The notes under the pieces are model-generated. The model saw only the letters and a list, made by a program, of their open reading frames with translations. It was not told the DNA's origin and made no database searches. Positions 33,961 through 44,643 of a DNA stretch of 64,000 nucleotides are shown here, in pieces (the stretch's first letter is position 1; each line of letters begins with the position of its first letter). Made by a program: the position numbers and the translations under genes. Origin of the DNA: Catonia carolina (Eukaryota > Arthropoda > Insecta > Hemiptera > Achilidae); assembly GCA_035578175.1 (NCBI GenBank), contig JAQMRL010000003.1:56714672-56778671 (forward strand), in the 5' to 3' direction.

Positions 33961-34208
33961 GAGGCACGTAGCCAGGATTTAAATTTGGGTGGAGGTTGAG
34001 TCAAAACTTTTTCTATTGATGTTACGTCTGTCTCTTACGCACATTATAGCCGACCTAGTAAAAGGATTTTGGACGAAAAAGAGCCATGAAACGATACCAG
34101 AACTGACAAGGAACTCTGACTCCCAGAATATCAGTCTGGTACGAAATTCGAATTTTTCGTTTGGGCGCTAAAACTTTTCAAGCCCCTCCCTGGCTGGCTA
34201 CGTACCTG
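33961..34208. repeat. hAT-like MITE
   Basis: GAGGCACGTAGCCAGG at the left and its inverted form CTGGCTACGTACCTG at the right bound a 248-bp non-coding piece. Similar ends (CAGG..CGTAGCCAG) are familiar from hAT-type elements. No clear 8-bp target duplication could be found (CATGTGCT against CTGTAACG), so the family call is tentative. Confidence 0.5.
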
Positions 34209-35368
34209 CTGTAACGTTTTGGCTCAGAGGGGTTCCATTTCTTTTAGTTAAAAAACTCAATAATCATTAAATTTTGATACACGTATCAACAACTACATGT
34301 CCAAAATCAGACTACAACAATGGTAGAAACGGATAAAATACAATTTGTAATTTTATTGTAAATTTTAAATATTTTAAAAGTAACTAACCTATTTCGTCTA
34401 CGTAATGTTAGAAATGTTTGAATTGATTTTCATCAAATGACTCTGTTTTCATTCTTTCTTACGAATACTTAACTTTTAGTTTTCAAAAACCGATGAAATT
34501 AGCTTATGAGAAACAGTTTTGAAGTGTACAAAATTATGGATGTAATATAAACTGTTGTAATGGAGAAACTGTATTACTTTGGAATTTAGAATTGATTTCA
34601 TACTAAGTTACGTACAAGTATTACATTAGGTGATTAGCAGTCTACACTTTGAACAAGTTACTTTGTATTAACATGAGTATACTCGCATGTTACAAATTTG
34701 ATGGGTTAATAAATTTTGATAAATTAACTTTGTAATCTACTAAATTTAATATTCATATTCATTTGGTTCTAAATTTTAAGTAGTGAACTTCTATCTATGT
34801 TTTTATTTTCCCGTACTGTAGCTACAAAACAAATACCCAATCAAACAAATACTTAATTTTCTTTCATTAATTCGCAACTTTAAATCTAAAATTTCTTCTT
34901 TTAAGTTTTTAGTGGGAAAATTAATGTACCCAACTTATGGTTTCCCATGTTCAGAAAACATTTATTTAGTGCGTATTTGGTTATCTTCCACTTTTCTCTG
35001 TCAATAACACTTTGTGTTAGTGATATTTGTGTAAAAATATTAAATACGTTGGTGTAGTTATTGTTATGAATACAATACATGTTAGATTTATTATTTTGGC
35101 GTGTTTTTTTGCCTACGCTCGTCTACCGCCACAATATCAGTGATTTTAAAGCACAGTAATTTTAATTCAGGCTCAAAAGTGGTTGAAATTGCAAGTGGTT
35201 AAATTTTTCTGATCAACTCAATATTGCACAAGAAAATCTTTTTCCCAAGAAAAATGTAGTAAAAATCAGTGGTACAGGACGAATCATAAAGTTGTAGAAT
35301 TAGTTGTAAGTTGGCAAATCAGTCACTCAGTAAGGTTTTTTCCATGTATAGATTATAATATAATAAAG
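34209..35368. other. AT-rich spacer, no gene seen
   Basis: No recognisable feature. Confidence 0.55.
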
Positions 35369-35998
35369 ATTAGATGTAATATATACAATGAAAAATTCTT
35401 ATCTATACAAACAAAAATTAAACACTACAAAACAGTCATACAACCACAAGTTACATATAGCAGCGAAACATTAGCAAAAATGACCAAGACAAAAGCAATA
35501 GACAAGTGTCCTAAAACTCGAAAGACAAATCCAAGACCCTGCATAAGAAAGAAAAACAAAGTAGATGGAAAATGGAGAATTCTAACAAACGAACAAATTT
35601 ATAATGAAAACGAACCCAAAACAGATACAGTAAGGAGGAAAAGGATATTTTTTTCTTGGACATCTTATCAGAACCCTAAAAACAGAATTTTAAACAAGAT
35701 GATTAAAAACCTCTTTCCAATGGTAACATCAGGAGCATGAATCGGAAATGTCAAAGAAGACATGATCGAACTCGGATTAGCTTTCGATGGTTTAGAAAAC
35801 AAAACAGAAATATTAAAAATCTTAAGAAATAAGGAAAGTAGATTTGAAAAAAAATCAGATGGAAGGACAAACCCAAGCAGGAAGAAACAGGTCGTTTTAG
35901 AGGAAGTTTGGCAAGCAAGATCAGCCCGAATGAAGGCATACTGGCAGAACATCAAGCTAAAGAATATGAAAAGAAAGGAGCTTTCTAAGTTTGACTAA
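35369..35998 (+). pseudogene. LINE ORF2 C-terminal remnant
   Basis: A 209-codon frame with a single TGA (35738-35740) reads LSIQTKIKHYKTVIQPQV then TYSSETL (the post-RT block), a basic part, KVDGKWRILTNEQIYNENEP, RRKRIFFSWTSYQNPKN and, after the stop, VKEDMIELGLAFDGL and WQARSARMKAYWQNIK. It matches the minus-strand remnant at 14080-15334 including the DNA just past the stop (TTGACTAAAGTTATCC). The 5' truncation and tail fit target-primed insertion. The reverse transcriptase palm is absent. Confidence 0.8.
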
Positions 35999-36030
35999 AG
36001 TTATCCACTGTAGTCATAAAAAACAAAAAA

Positions 36031-37644
36031 ATGTTTAGATATATAACAAAACGTCTATTTTTTAGCATTCGATTTTCTATGAATGAAATTTCATTTTTAC
36101 GACTTATTTAATGTGTTAATATGAGAATCGGTGGAAAGAAAATTTACTTATTTTTCAACATAATTTGTTTCAGTGCAAAATTACGTAGAAGAAACCAATA
36201 CCTCTAAATCAGAAAATTATGATCAAATTAATCAAACACATTTGATAATTTTTTTCTCATTCGAGCCTATCAAAAAAGTAGATTTTAAGGTATTATTTGA
36301 ATTAAAAATGTACTAAACGTTAAAGACTTTGGTTGGTTTTAGAATTATGTCAAGATTTATTTCTCCCAAACTTCACTTCATGCAATTTTATTGTTATAAT
36401 TCTACCTTTTACTACTGGAAATATCTGGTATTAAATTATGATTAATTGGTTTCTAGTTTCACCAAAAATTAGACAGCAATTTTCATAACCACTAAGTAAG
36501 TTAGAATAAGATCTGTAAAATTTTGTCCGTAAATTTGTCCGATTAGATATCAATAAAACGGGTTCAAAATTGATCTCGTATTTTGAATCAACGATGTAAA
36601 AATAACATAATTTCAATAATAGGGAGTGTGAAGCCGATCTTTAATACCATTTTCTGTAATTCTTCATTTAAACATTTAAATTAATTTAAATCATTGTATA
36701 ACATTTCATAGTATTATAGCCAAATAAAAATTAATTCATATTTTTTGTACAACGTAGACTACATTTAATTAACAAAATCAGTTAGATCTGTTGCAAGAAA
36801 TGGGTAAACCGCAAACAGGAAAATAAATATTGTAAATTAGTGCATACGGTAAATAAATGAAGTTTTTACTCGTATGTGGATTATCTAAATTCTAAAAGCA
36901 TAGCGTTTAACATTTACCACGATCAGATAAAATTGCTTTGTTTAGTTTATTTTATTGTCACATTTAGTTTATTCGTCCAATTTTGATATAAACTACTGAA
37001 AAATAAACTTCAGTTTGATTTCTAAGGACATGCATCTGTTTGCACAGTACTAACCATTTGAAATATGTAACAGAGTACTAAATCAAATCGGTGTTTATTT
37101 GATAAACAATTTGTAATACGGTTGATAGACTGCTTGCTAATACTAAATGTTAGGTTGTGCAAATATTTTCAATTAATACAGAGTTAATAATATGCATGAC
37201 TGAATAGATAAACGCGCCTGAATGATTGGATATGTAATTAAGCTTTGTTTATGTATTTTACAAATTTTACTTTGTTGTTTTCACTAAAAATTAAATGGAT
37301 AAGTTAAATGGGGCACACATTTATATTTTAATAACGTTTTTAATACCATTGGAAAATATTAAAGGTTTTATTGACTTACTAAATTTGTTTTGTGTTTGAG
37401 TATAATCATTGTAAGTAACTGGATAAACGATACAGACAAAAGAACTCCCATTTTTGTCATTTTGTCTTATAGTTCAATATTATGGTTGTATTTGAACATA
37501 TTGTGACACTTATCTCTAAGGTCCATTTTGGAGTCTGGGTAAATTAAAAAATTAATACACTTAAGTTTAAAATTACAAGTATTTATTACAACAAATCACT
37601 ACAATTAAAGAAGTGACTAAAATCTACATGCATATTACAATTAA
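36031..37644. other. AT-rich spacer, no gene seen
   Basis: No recognisable feature. Confidence 0.55.
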
Positions 37645-37657
37645 ATTATTAAATAAA

Positions 37658-37694
37658 TTTTTTTTTTTTTTTTTTTTCTTTTTTTTTTTTTTTC
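37658..37694 (-). other. Poly-A tail of Jockey-2
   Basis: Two T runs separated by a C in plus coordinates, followed by CTCTTTAATTC. The same junction (poly-T, then TCTCTTTAATTATTTATTTTC) ends Jockey-3, so the element's 3' end is defined. Confidence 0.85.
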
Positions 37695-37781
37695 TCTTTA
37701 ATTCTTTATTTACAACTGTAAAACGTTACAACAAGCAAATGTGATGATTATGATAATGTAAATGACATGATAGGCATGAGA

Positions 37782-37809
37782 GGGGTAGGGCCCCCATTGG
37801 TGCCTCCCC
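37782..37809 (-). promoter_or_regulatory. 3' UTR stem-loop of Jockey-2
   Basis: In plus coordinates GGGG and AGG pair with CCT and CCCC, with one bulged T, around a loop that reads CCAATGGGG on the element strand. It lies 18 nt after the ORF2 stop. Position and loop agree with Jockey-1 and Jockey-3. Confidence 0.55.
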
Positions 37810-37827
37810 AAGAATGAAATTTGTATA

Positions 37828-40521
37828 TCAAATTAGCAGGTCTCTACTCCAGCGTCTTTTAAGGCGTCTAGGGGGATTATCAGGTAAATGGACGGAGGAA
37901 AGTGAACGCACCAGGGGGTTCTCGTGTTCGTGTGACTTGTCGTGAAAGCGTTTGTATAGGTATTCAATGGAATTTTGTACAAGTGGTGTTTTCAAATCTG
38001 TATGTAAGGTTTTGTTGCTAACGTAAAGAGGTGCATTTGCTATAAGGCGTAATGTTTTTGACTGGAATGCCTGAATTCGTTGCAAATTAGAGGGTTTGGT
38101 TGAACCGTAGATTTGGGATCCGTAGGTCCAAATAGGTTTCAAAAGAGAACAATATATGCGTAATTTTTGTGCCATTGGTAATTTTGATCGTTTGTGAAGT
38201 AGGGAATATAGAAGTTTAAGTCGGGAATTCAGTAATAAACGTTTCCGTTTGATATGTGTGCTCCAAGTTAGTCGTTTATCGAAAGTCAGACCGAGATACT
38301 TGACCGTATCTGTCTTTGTGAGAGGTTCATTGTCTATGTATACTGGTGGGCAATCACCATGACGGAGTGTGAAAGTTACGTGAAGGGATTTTGTCGTATT
38401 AAGTTTTATTTTCCATGTTTTACACCATTCGTGTATAAGATTGAGATGATGTTGGAGTGTTAGTGAAGCGTGTATAGAGTTTTGGTCTCGGGCTAATATC
38501 GCTGTGTCGTCAGCGTAGGTAGCAGTGAGGGTCTGGGGTAGGATCGGTAGGTCTGAAGTGTATACAGAATAGAGAAGTGGTGCTAAAATTGAGCCCTGAG
38601 GCACGCCGGCTAAGACAAGAAAGAAATTTGAGTAAGACGATCCTAAACGAATTCTAAAGAATCTGTCAGATAGGAAGGAATTTATGATAAGGTAGTAGGT
38701 AAATGGTAGTATTTCTTTCAGTTTGTGTAAGAGACCTGTATGCCAAACTCTGTCAAAAGCTTGAGCGACATCCAGGAAACCTGCGGACACATACATCTTT
38801 TGTTCCATAGACGAAGCTATGTAATCAGTCACCCTATGCAGTTGTTGTGTGGTGGAGTGTTGAGCGCGGAATCCGAATTGATGTGGAGGTAGTGTATCAT
38901 GAACCAGCGGAAGAATGCGCTTGTAAAGGAGTTTTTCGAAAATTTTCGAAGGTACTGAGAGGAGGCTTATTGGTCGGTAGGAGGAAGGTAAATGAAAAGG
39001 TTTGTTCGGTTTTTGTATCATTACTATTTCTGCATACTTCCACTGAGTGGGGAAATGTGTCGTGCGCAATATACTATTGAAGATTGTAGTAAGGAGAACG
39101 AGCGCTTTCCGCGGTAAATGTTTAAGTATTTCAGCTGTTAGTAAATCATATCCCGGTGACTTCTTACGTGGTAATCTCGAAATTTCAGATTTTACTTCGG
39201 AGGGGTGAAAGTATTTCGGCGGAAGGGATAATTGAAGCGGTTCATCTAGTGACTGAGTAACGCGTTGGTGATGTACAGATTGGATGTCATTATGGGGAGT
39301 GAATGTTTCAGAAAGATGTCTACCAAAGCATTCAGCTTTGTCGTCGTCAGTTATTAGCCAGGGTCCGTCACCCATCCTAAGGGGCATCGATGTCGTATGA
39401 TGCCGTAGTAGGCGTTTTGTGCTACGCCAGAGACTACCATCCTTCTCGTTCAGAGTTCCAGTATAATTTTCGTATAAGCGGGTGTTATGTGTTTGAATTT
39501 GCTGTTTCAGCTCGTTTGTCAGCCGGTTTAAGCGACGTTTATCAGATGGTAGGCGAGTTCTCTGCCAAGTGTTACGGGCGCGGCGTTTTTCACGAATAAG
39601 TTCTCTGATATGAGTGGGATAGTGTGGGGCGTCTGGGACATTTGCACGGTATGGCAGTGATGCCTTCCATGCACACTGTTGAACAGAGGTAGTAAATAAA
39701 TCAACAGCATCATCTACCTCCGTGTCCGTTTTAATTGATAATGGGATATCTAAGGCGTGTTCTAAATTGAACTGGAAGAGATCCCAATCCATAGGCCCGG
39801 GAGTAAGACTCGGTCTGCGTTCGGTAGAGACTGGTTGGTCTGAAACCGTTAAAAGTATGGGGGAATGATCTGATGAGAGGTAATTTACTGTGGTTATTTC
39901 AATAGAAAGGTGTGATAGATTCTTACAAACAAAAAAGTCAAGGAGGTCTGGTAATTTGGTACGTGCGGAGGGCCAGTATGTTGGACTATCTGGAGAAATA
40001 TAATGTAGATGATTTTCTGTTATAGCTTTTAGTAAATTTCTGCCCCTGGGAGAACATACACGGGATCCCCACTGTATGTGTTTACCGTTCCAGTCTCCTC
40101 CAATAAGAAACCGATTACCTAGACTATTAAAGAAATCTCTAAACATTTGGGAATTTATGATGTGTCTAGGAGGACAATACACTGATCCTATGGTAAAATT
40201 TATGCTCTTGCATTGCAAATTTATCAGGGTCGCTTGGACATGAGGAGTGGAGAAAGGTGTTAAAACATTGTGTGTGATTGAGGATTTGACTAGTATGGCC
40301 GTACCCCCATGGCTTGTACCATCCGGATGATCGGTCCGATAGATCCTATAGTCGCGAATATAAAATCGAGACCTAGCTGTAAGATGTGTCTCTGAGATTA
40401 GGGCTACGTCAATACGGTGAGAATGTAAATATATGTCTAACTCAGTTTTGCGTTTCGTCAGACCGTTTGCATTCCAAAGGAGAACTGTCAGTGAATTTGC
40501 AGTGAGTAAATTAATGGCCAT
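37828..40521 (-). CDS. Jockey-2 ORF2: endonuclease/reverse transcriptase, intact
   Basis: 897 aa, starting with the ATG at 40519-40521. Endonuclease about residues 13-225: LLWNANGL (N18), SETHL (E44), GSVYCPP (Y115), GGDWN (D143, N145) and SSDHS (D218, H219). Reverse transcriptase about 490-755: KKSPGYDLL, SYRPISLL, HQFGFRAQHST, FLDVAQAFD, AGVPQGSILAP, YADDTAIL (Y669-D672) and KYLGLTFDKRLTW. The end RRWSRDLLI is shared with the other two copies. All catalytic residues are present, so the enzyme could be active. The function, nicking target DNA and copying RNA there, is known for the family. The start overlaps the ORF1 stop by 11 nt, which suggests termination-reinitiation. Confidence 0.95.
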   Translation of the reverse strand: MAINLLTANSLTVLLWNANGLTKRKTELDIYLHSHRIDVALISETHLTARSRFYIRDYRIYRTDHPDGTSHGGTAILVKSSITHNVLTPFSTPHVQATLINLQCKSINFTIGSVYCPPRHIINSQMFRDFFNSLGNRFLIGGDWNGKHIQWGSRVCSPRGRNLLKAITENHLHYISPDSPTYWPSARTKLPDLLDFFVCKNLSHLSIEITTVNYLSSDHSPILLTVSDQPVSTERRPSLTPGPMDWDLFQFNLEHALDIPLSIKTDTEVDDAVDLFTTSVQQCAWKASLPYRANVPDAPHYPTHIRELIREKRRARNTWQRTRLPSDKRRLNRLTNELKQQIQTHNTRLYENYTGTLNEKDGSLWRSTKRLLRHHTTSMPLRMGDGPWLITDDDKAECFGRHLSETFTPHNDIQSVHHQRVTQSLDEPLQLSLPPKYFHPSEVKSEISRLPRKKSPGYDLLTAEILKHLPRKALVLLTTIFNSILRTTHFPTQWKYAEIVMIQKPNKPFHLPSSYRPISLLSVPSKIFEKLLYKRILPLVHDTLPPHQFGFRAQHSTTQQLHRVTDYIASSMEQKMYVSAGFLDVAQAFDRVWHTGLLHKLKEILPFTYYLIINSFLSDRFFRIRLGSSYSNFFLVLAGVPQGSILAPLLYSVYTSDLPILPQTLTATYADDTAILARDQNSIHASLTLQHHLNLIHEWCKTWKIKLNTTKSLHVTFTLRHGDCPPVYIDNEPLTKTDTVKYLGLTFDKRLTWSTHIKRKRLLLNSRLKLLYSLLHKRSKLPMAQKLRIYCSLLKPIWTYGSQIYGSTKPSNLQRIQAFQSKTLRLIANAPLYVSNKTLHTDLKTPLVQNSIEYLYKRFHDKSHEHENPLVRSLSSVHLPDNPPRRLKRRWSRDLLI

Positions 40522-41647
40522 AACTGTTACTTAAAGACTGTGTAATGTGGGATATGTGTGTAGCGAGCGAGAAAAGAGGCTGGAGGAGTTGATTTAATTG
40601 AACCAATAAATTAAAAATCTGATCAACATTAGGTAACTGGGGAGGAGATTGAGGCCCTACCTGTGAGGTATGAGGGTGAAGATGACGATGATTATGTGTC
40701 CATGCATGATGTCTGTTTCTCTCCTGTGAGGTGGGTGGTTGTGGTGTTGAAGTTACTGAAACCGGCGATTCAGACGGTGTTAACTGATGAGTTGAGTGTT
40801 GGCGTGATGATGGAGTTAGGGTAGGTGTTTTTGTTGGTTGTTGCGGCAGAGGTGGAAAATCTTCCGGTTTCGGTGTGGCTGGTTGGTTGGAAGTATGTTT
40901 CGGTTGTGGTTGTGTGAAACGGTTTCGACTAGCTCGCAGGTGTTTATGAACTTCGCAGCCTCTGTAATTAGCTGGGTGATCTTTTCCACAGTTTGCGCAG
41001 GTGGCCGGTGACTGTCTTGTTTTACAACAACTGCCAGATTCGTGGCCGCCACCACACCTAACACAGCGGTGAGGGTGACGGCAGTAAGATTTTGTGTGTC
41101 CAAAATTTTGACAGCGCGTACACTGTACAATTTCCCTCCGTTTATGTGGTTCCTCAACTGTAATCCTTGTATATAATAAAGTTTTTATGTCGTATATTTT
41201 GTTATTGTACGTCTCCGGCTCTATATCGACGAAAAACATCGGCAAAGGTGTACGATCTCGGTTCGAAATTGCGAACACCGCATTTCGAACTATGTAACCC
41301 TTATCCTTGAGAGCCTCCGCTATTAGCTCTTTTGGCGTGGTGTGATGTAGTCCTTTAATGACAATACGTTGTGCTCGTTGTTCCTGTAGTTGATACGTGT
41401 GAAACCGGGCCTTTCGGTCTTCCAAGTGATGGATGAATTGTCTGTATATCGACGGTGAGGTTGGGTAGATGGTAACACCTTTGATACTTGACCGGAGTGT
41501 GAATGATTGCGGACCGCCCACTTCTTCCAACGATTTTACTAGTTGGGCGTAGTCTTGAACGTCCGTTAGGAAGATTGGTGGCGGTTTCTTTTCGCGTTCA
41601 ATGGATGGGTTTGCAGGTGTGTCAGGATCGGTAAGGACAGAAAATCG
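40511..41647 (-). CDS. Jockey-2 ORF1: gag-like zinc-knuckle protein, 5'-truncated
   Basis: The frame is open from the truncation point (41647) to TAA at 40511-40513, 378 codons, with no native ATG. It begins RFSVLTDPDTPANPSI, matching NRFDPLP of Jockey-1. Counting from the TTG at 41528-41530, a pre-C2HC-like part spans about 50-130 and the knuckles are CTRCQNFGHTKSYC (137-150), CVRCGGGHESGSC (156-168) and CANCGKDHPANYRGC (178-192). A Pro/Gln/Thr/His-rich tail follows, then a hydrophobic PNVDQIFNLLVQLNQLL end. Known role: binding element RNA to form the particle that enters the nucleus. Loss of the N-terminus means this copy probably cannot supply functional gag. Confidence 0.9.
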   Translation of the reverse strand, partial: RFSVLTDPDTPANPSIEREKKPPPIFLTDVQDYAQLVKSLEEVGGPQSFTLRSSIKGVTIYPTSPSIYRQFIHHLEDRKARFHTYQLQEQRAQRIVIKGLHHTTPKELIAEALKDKGYIVRNAVFAISNRDRTPLPMFFVDIEPETYNNKIYDIKTLLYTRITVEEPHKRREIVQCTRCQNFGHTKSYCRHPHRCVRCGGGHESGSCCKTRQSPATCANCGKDHPANYRGCEVHKHLRASRNRFTQPQPKHTSNQPATPKPEDFPPLPQQPTKTPTLTPSSRQHSTHQLTPSESPVSVTSTPQPPTSQERNRHHAWTHNHRHLHPHTSQVGPQSPPQLPNVDQIFNLLVQLNQLLQPLFSLATHISHITQSLSNSYGH

Positions 41648-41660
41648 ATTATTAAATAAA

Positions 41661-42284
41661 TAAAAAACTAATCATAATTTAACTAATATAATAAATAACT
41701 TAACCAATTCACTTAATATTACTTACAAAAATTATACAGAATAAACGTTAAACAATACAGTAACATTGATCTTTTTTAACGTAACCGGTAAGCACAAGCG
41801 ATTCGCTCACTCAAACAGACAAATCGAGACTAAACAAGACCGTCAACAAACTGGCGCTTAGATAGCTAGTGGGCTAATGGAGAAATCGAGAAAACATAGA
41901 GATTTTCGATATGAAAATAAAATACAAAATCCTTCAGAGGCTTCTGGATTAATCTTAACAATTGTAAACAAAATTAGGATTCAATTGAAGGTGTTACTAA
42001 ACGCCAATTATTTAAATGGGTACCCGGCTCTCACAATACCCGTACAGCAATAAACCTGTACTACCTGCTCTATAAAAAACCATTTATATTTCACATAATA
42101 TTTCTAACTATTTCTCGGACAACCCCATTTATACTCTTATTATTTACGTTAACATTTTTAAACTGTCTGTCATTCTCAAATTTTTTTTCTTTTCGATATT
42201 ATCACAATATTTATTTTAAAACAGTAATTTTTTAATTTACCGTGAGGATATATGCAGATCCAATGGAATTTATTTAGTTTTACC
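41661..42284. other. Spacer, no gene seen
   Basis: DNA flanking Jockey-2, without recognisable features. Confidence 0.5.
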
Positions 42285-42429
42285 TAAAGTCGCATCAATA
42301 TCTTTGTCATTAGTGTTTGGGTTAAGAAACGGTAAATTTAAACGTGTAATAATTTTTCAGACCCTAACAGAAAATCGAACCTGAGATCCCGGCATTACAG
42401 CATAGCATGCTAACCACTGAACCACGGAT
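42285..42429 (-). repeat. tRNA-derived SINE-B, diverged
   Basis: AAAGTCGCATCAATATC and GTCATTAGTG at the left match the SINE-B tail. At the right, AAAATCGAACCTGAGATCCC corresponds to a damaged B box and GCTAACCACTGAACCACGG to the A-box region. More substitutions than other copies, so older. No target duplication was seen. Confidence 0.7.
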
Positions 42430-44607
42430 ATTTTTATTATTAGTTATTGATCGCCTTTGAACGTAAGACGATAAACGTGGACGTAAGACGTAAGAAGAAA
42501 AATTGAACAATTATGTAAGATTTGAAGCGGTGAAGGGAATATGATGCAAAACAAACTCATTGCAAGCTTCAACAAAAATAAGGAAAAATATACTAGACAC
42601 TTTAAAAGACTCAATATGTTTCTTTAGAATATTTTCGATGGTAAGATGCTGAGTAAGAGAGAAAAGGGAAACCTGAGGAACTAGAACTTTGTGCGGTCAA
42701 TGGAATATTGTAAAATTCAATTCCTACGTAGACCTGAAATGAATGGTTTCTGAAAGGAACTTATAGTTGCAGCAACAAGGCGAAGCCTTTAGAATATGAA
42801 TAAAGAAAAATACTTCTATTCTCAATAGTTGCTGCTTGAGTTACCCAACTTCTGAACGTTTCTTAGATTCTAAAACTTTATTTAGCTGCATGAAAATATG
42901 GTATTAAGATACCTTGTTATGCATATTGATCACTGTTTGACTTTGAAACGTTACATAAAAGAAAGAAAAAATGTATATCAAAATAAAGTGGAAGTACTGG
43001 TTCCTTGGTAAGCGTTAAAAATTAATATTTCAGAAAAAATTGATATTAAATAAAAAATTATTTTAAAACCTACTTATTTATAGTCAAAACACAGTTTACA
43101 GTTAATACATAATGTGTAGTTTTGGGAAACTTCAATTAAGCAATATTGAGAAATGATATACGAGTATATCGGTTCGAAAATAGATATTTTCGAAGTATCT
43201 CAACATATTATAATCATTAGCAACTACAAATTATGGATAACAAACTAATAATTTACTTAATACAATGAAAAAACAACAATATATATGAACAAGAAAACAC
43301 AAATAGCTAATTGTAGGTTATGTAACGAAAGGTTAAAAATAATGCGTATTCCTAAAATCGATATAGGTGTTTTTGATATAATTTGTAGGGCTTTTCACAA
43401 AAGGTTTGATAAGAATCGTTCAAAAGTTTATATTTGAGTTGCTGGATATATTGCAAAATTTAACCCTATAAAAATGTCTATATGGGTTTAAAAAAGGGTG
43501 AAAATAGTTTTTTATTCGCTGGATAAAGGTGAATATTTTCCAATTAACCAGTGTAATTTATGGTGACAAATTTACGGTTTAAATTAGAGTGTAATAATTT
43601 AAGTTGTTTCTTATTTCCCGTTATGTGAAATTTTTATAACTTCAAAAAGTACGACTCTCTGTTATAAAATAATAATTTATCCGAATACTGAACGACAAAG
43701 ACGTTATTCAACTTTTTAGTACAAGTTCTCCACAAGACAACATCATAGATTGACTCACGGTATTTAAAAGACAATCTCTTCTATTTACCGTGGATTGACT
43801 ATTGCACACCTGATTATATGTTACTAAGGTCACCATATGGAATATTACGAACAGAATTTTTCAGAATGTTCCAAACAGTTTACACAATACAAACAAAATA
43901 AACATTGTAGTGTGTTTATAATGATAATACATAATGTACATAATGTATGAGTAAATGTAATGAGTAAATAGTACATAATGATGTTATGTATGTAATAAAC
44001 ATGTCATCCATGTGAGGTGACGATCTAGATGGTGTTTCCATCGATATTATATTAACCACTGGATCGCTCGCTGAGCGTTGCAAAAACGGTCCGTACCACC
44101 ACCCCATTATAAGACTGGTAACGTTTGTACGAAGACCAAGTACCTATCTTATGTGAATAGGTACGTTTCATCTCCTTAATATCGTAGTCAAATATATTTT
44201 CGTAAATTAATGTTCAATAATTTTATTTTATGCACTTAAGTAAGAAAAATATATATTTCTTAAAATAATGCGCAGGTTAAAAATACTCATTATTCATTAT
44301 TAAACAAGATTTTATTAAACTACATTAAATACACTGACTACAATCTTTACAACACGTCAGATGTATTTAAATGATATTATGGTATGGCAATTATACTCGT
44401 ACTATATGTATATTTTTACGGTATTGCAATATTCTGTGTTCATGTCACTATTTAATTACATAGTTAAGAATTTATAAATATTATATTTTTACAAATAAGA
44501 AGCTTTTTATGTTTTTTTTATGTCTGCTAAATTAATACAATGAAATAGAAAAATACGTAGATGCCACCACTGTTCTAATGAACCTGTTCGAACACAACTG
44601 AAAGCTT
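42430..44607. other. AT-rich spacer, no gene seen
   Basis: No recognisable frame. ATAATGTA and GAGTAAAT motifs recur locally at 43920-43985. Confidence 0.5.
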
Positions 44608-44643
44608 ACTATGGTGTGGTGGGTTCCCCCACCACATCATAGT
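44608..44643. repeat. GC-rich 16-bp-stem hairpin
   Basis: ACTATGGTGTGGTGGG pairs with CCCACCACATCATAGT around TTCC, with a single position that would be a G-U pair in RNA. It stands out in AT-rich DNA. It could be the relic of a small foldback element or a transcribed hairpin; no function is claimed. Confidence 0.75.

Larger units (their letters stand above)
37658..41647 (-). mobile_element. Jockey-2: Jockey-type retrotransposon with intact ORF2
   Basis: The poly-A tail is seen as poly-T at 37658-37694. ATTATTAAATAAA (37645-37657 and 41648-41660) is a 13-bp target-site duplication of the same length as that of Jockey-1. The element runs 3' UTR, ORF2, ORF1 on the minus strand and breaks off at its 5' end inside ORF1, exactly at the NRF codons that lie about 70 codons into Jockey-1 ORF1. 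Both frames have no stops, so this is the youngest Jockey copy in the window. Confidence 0.88.
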
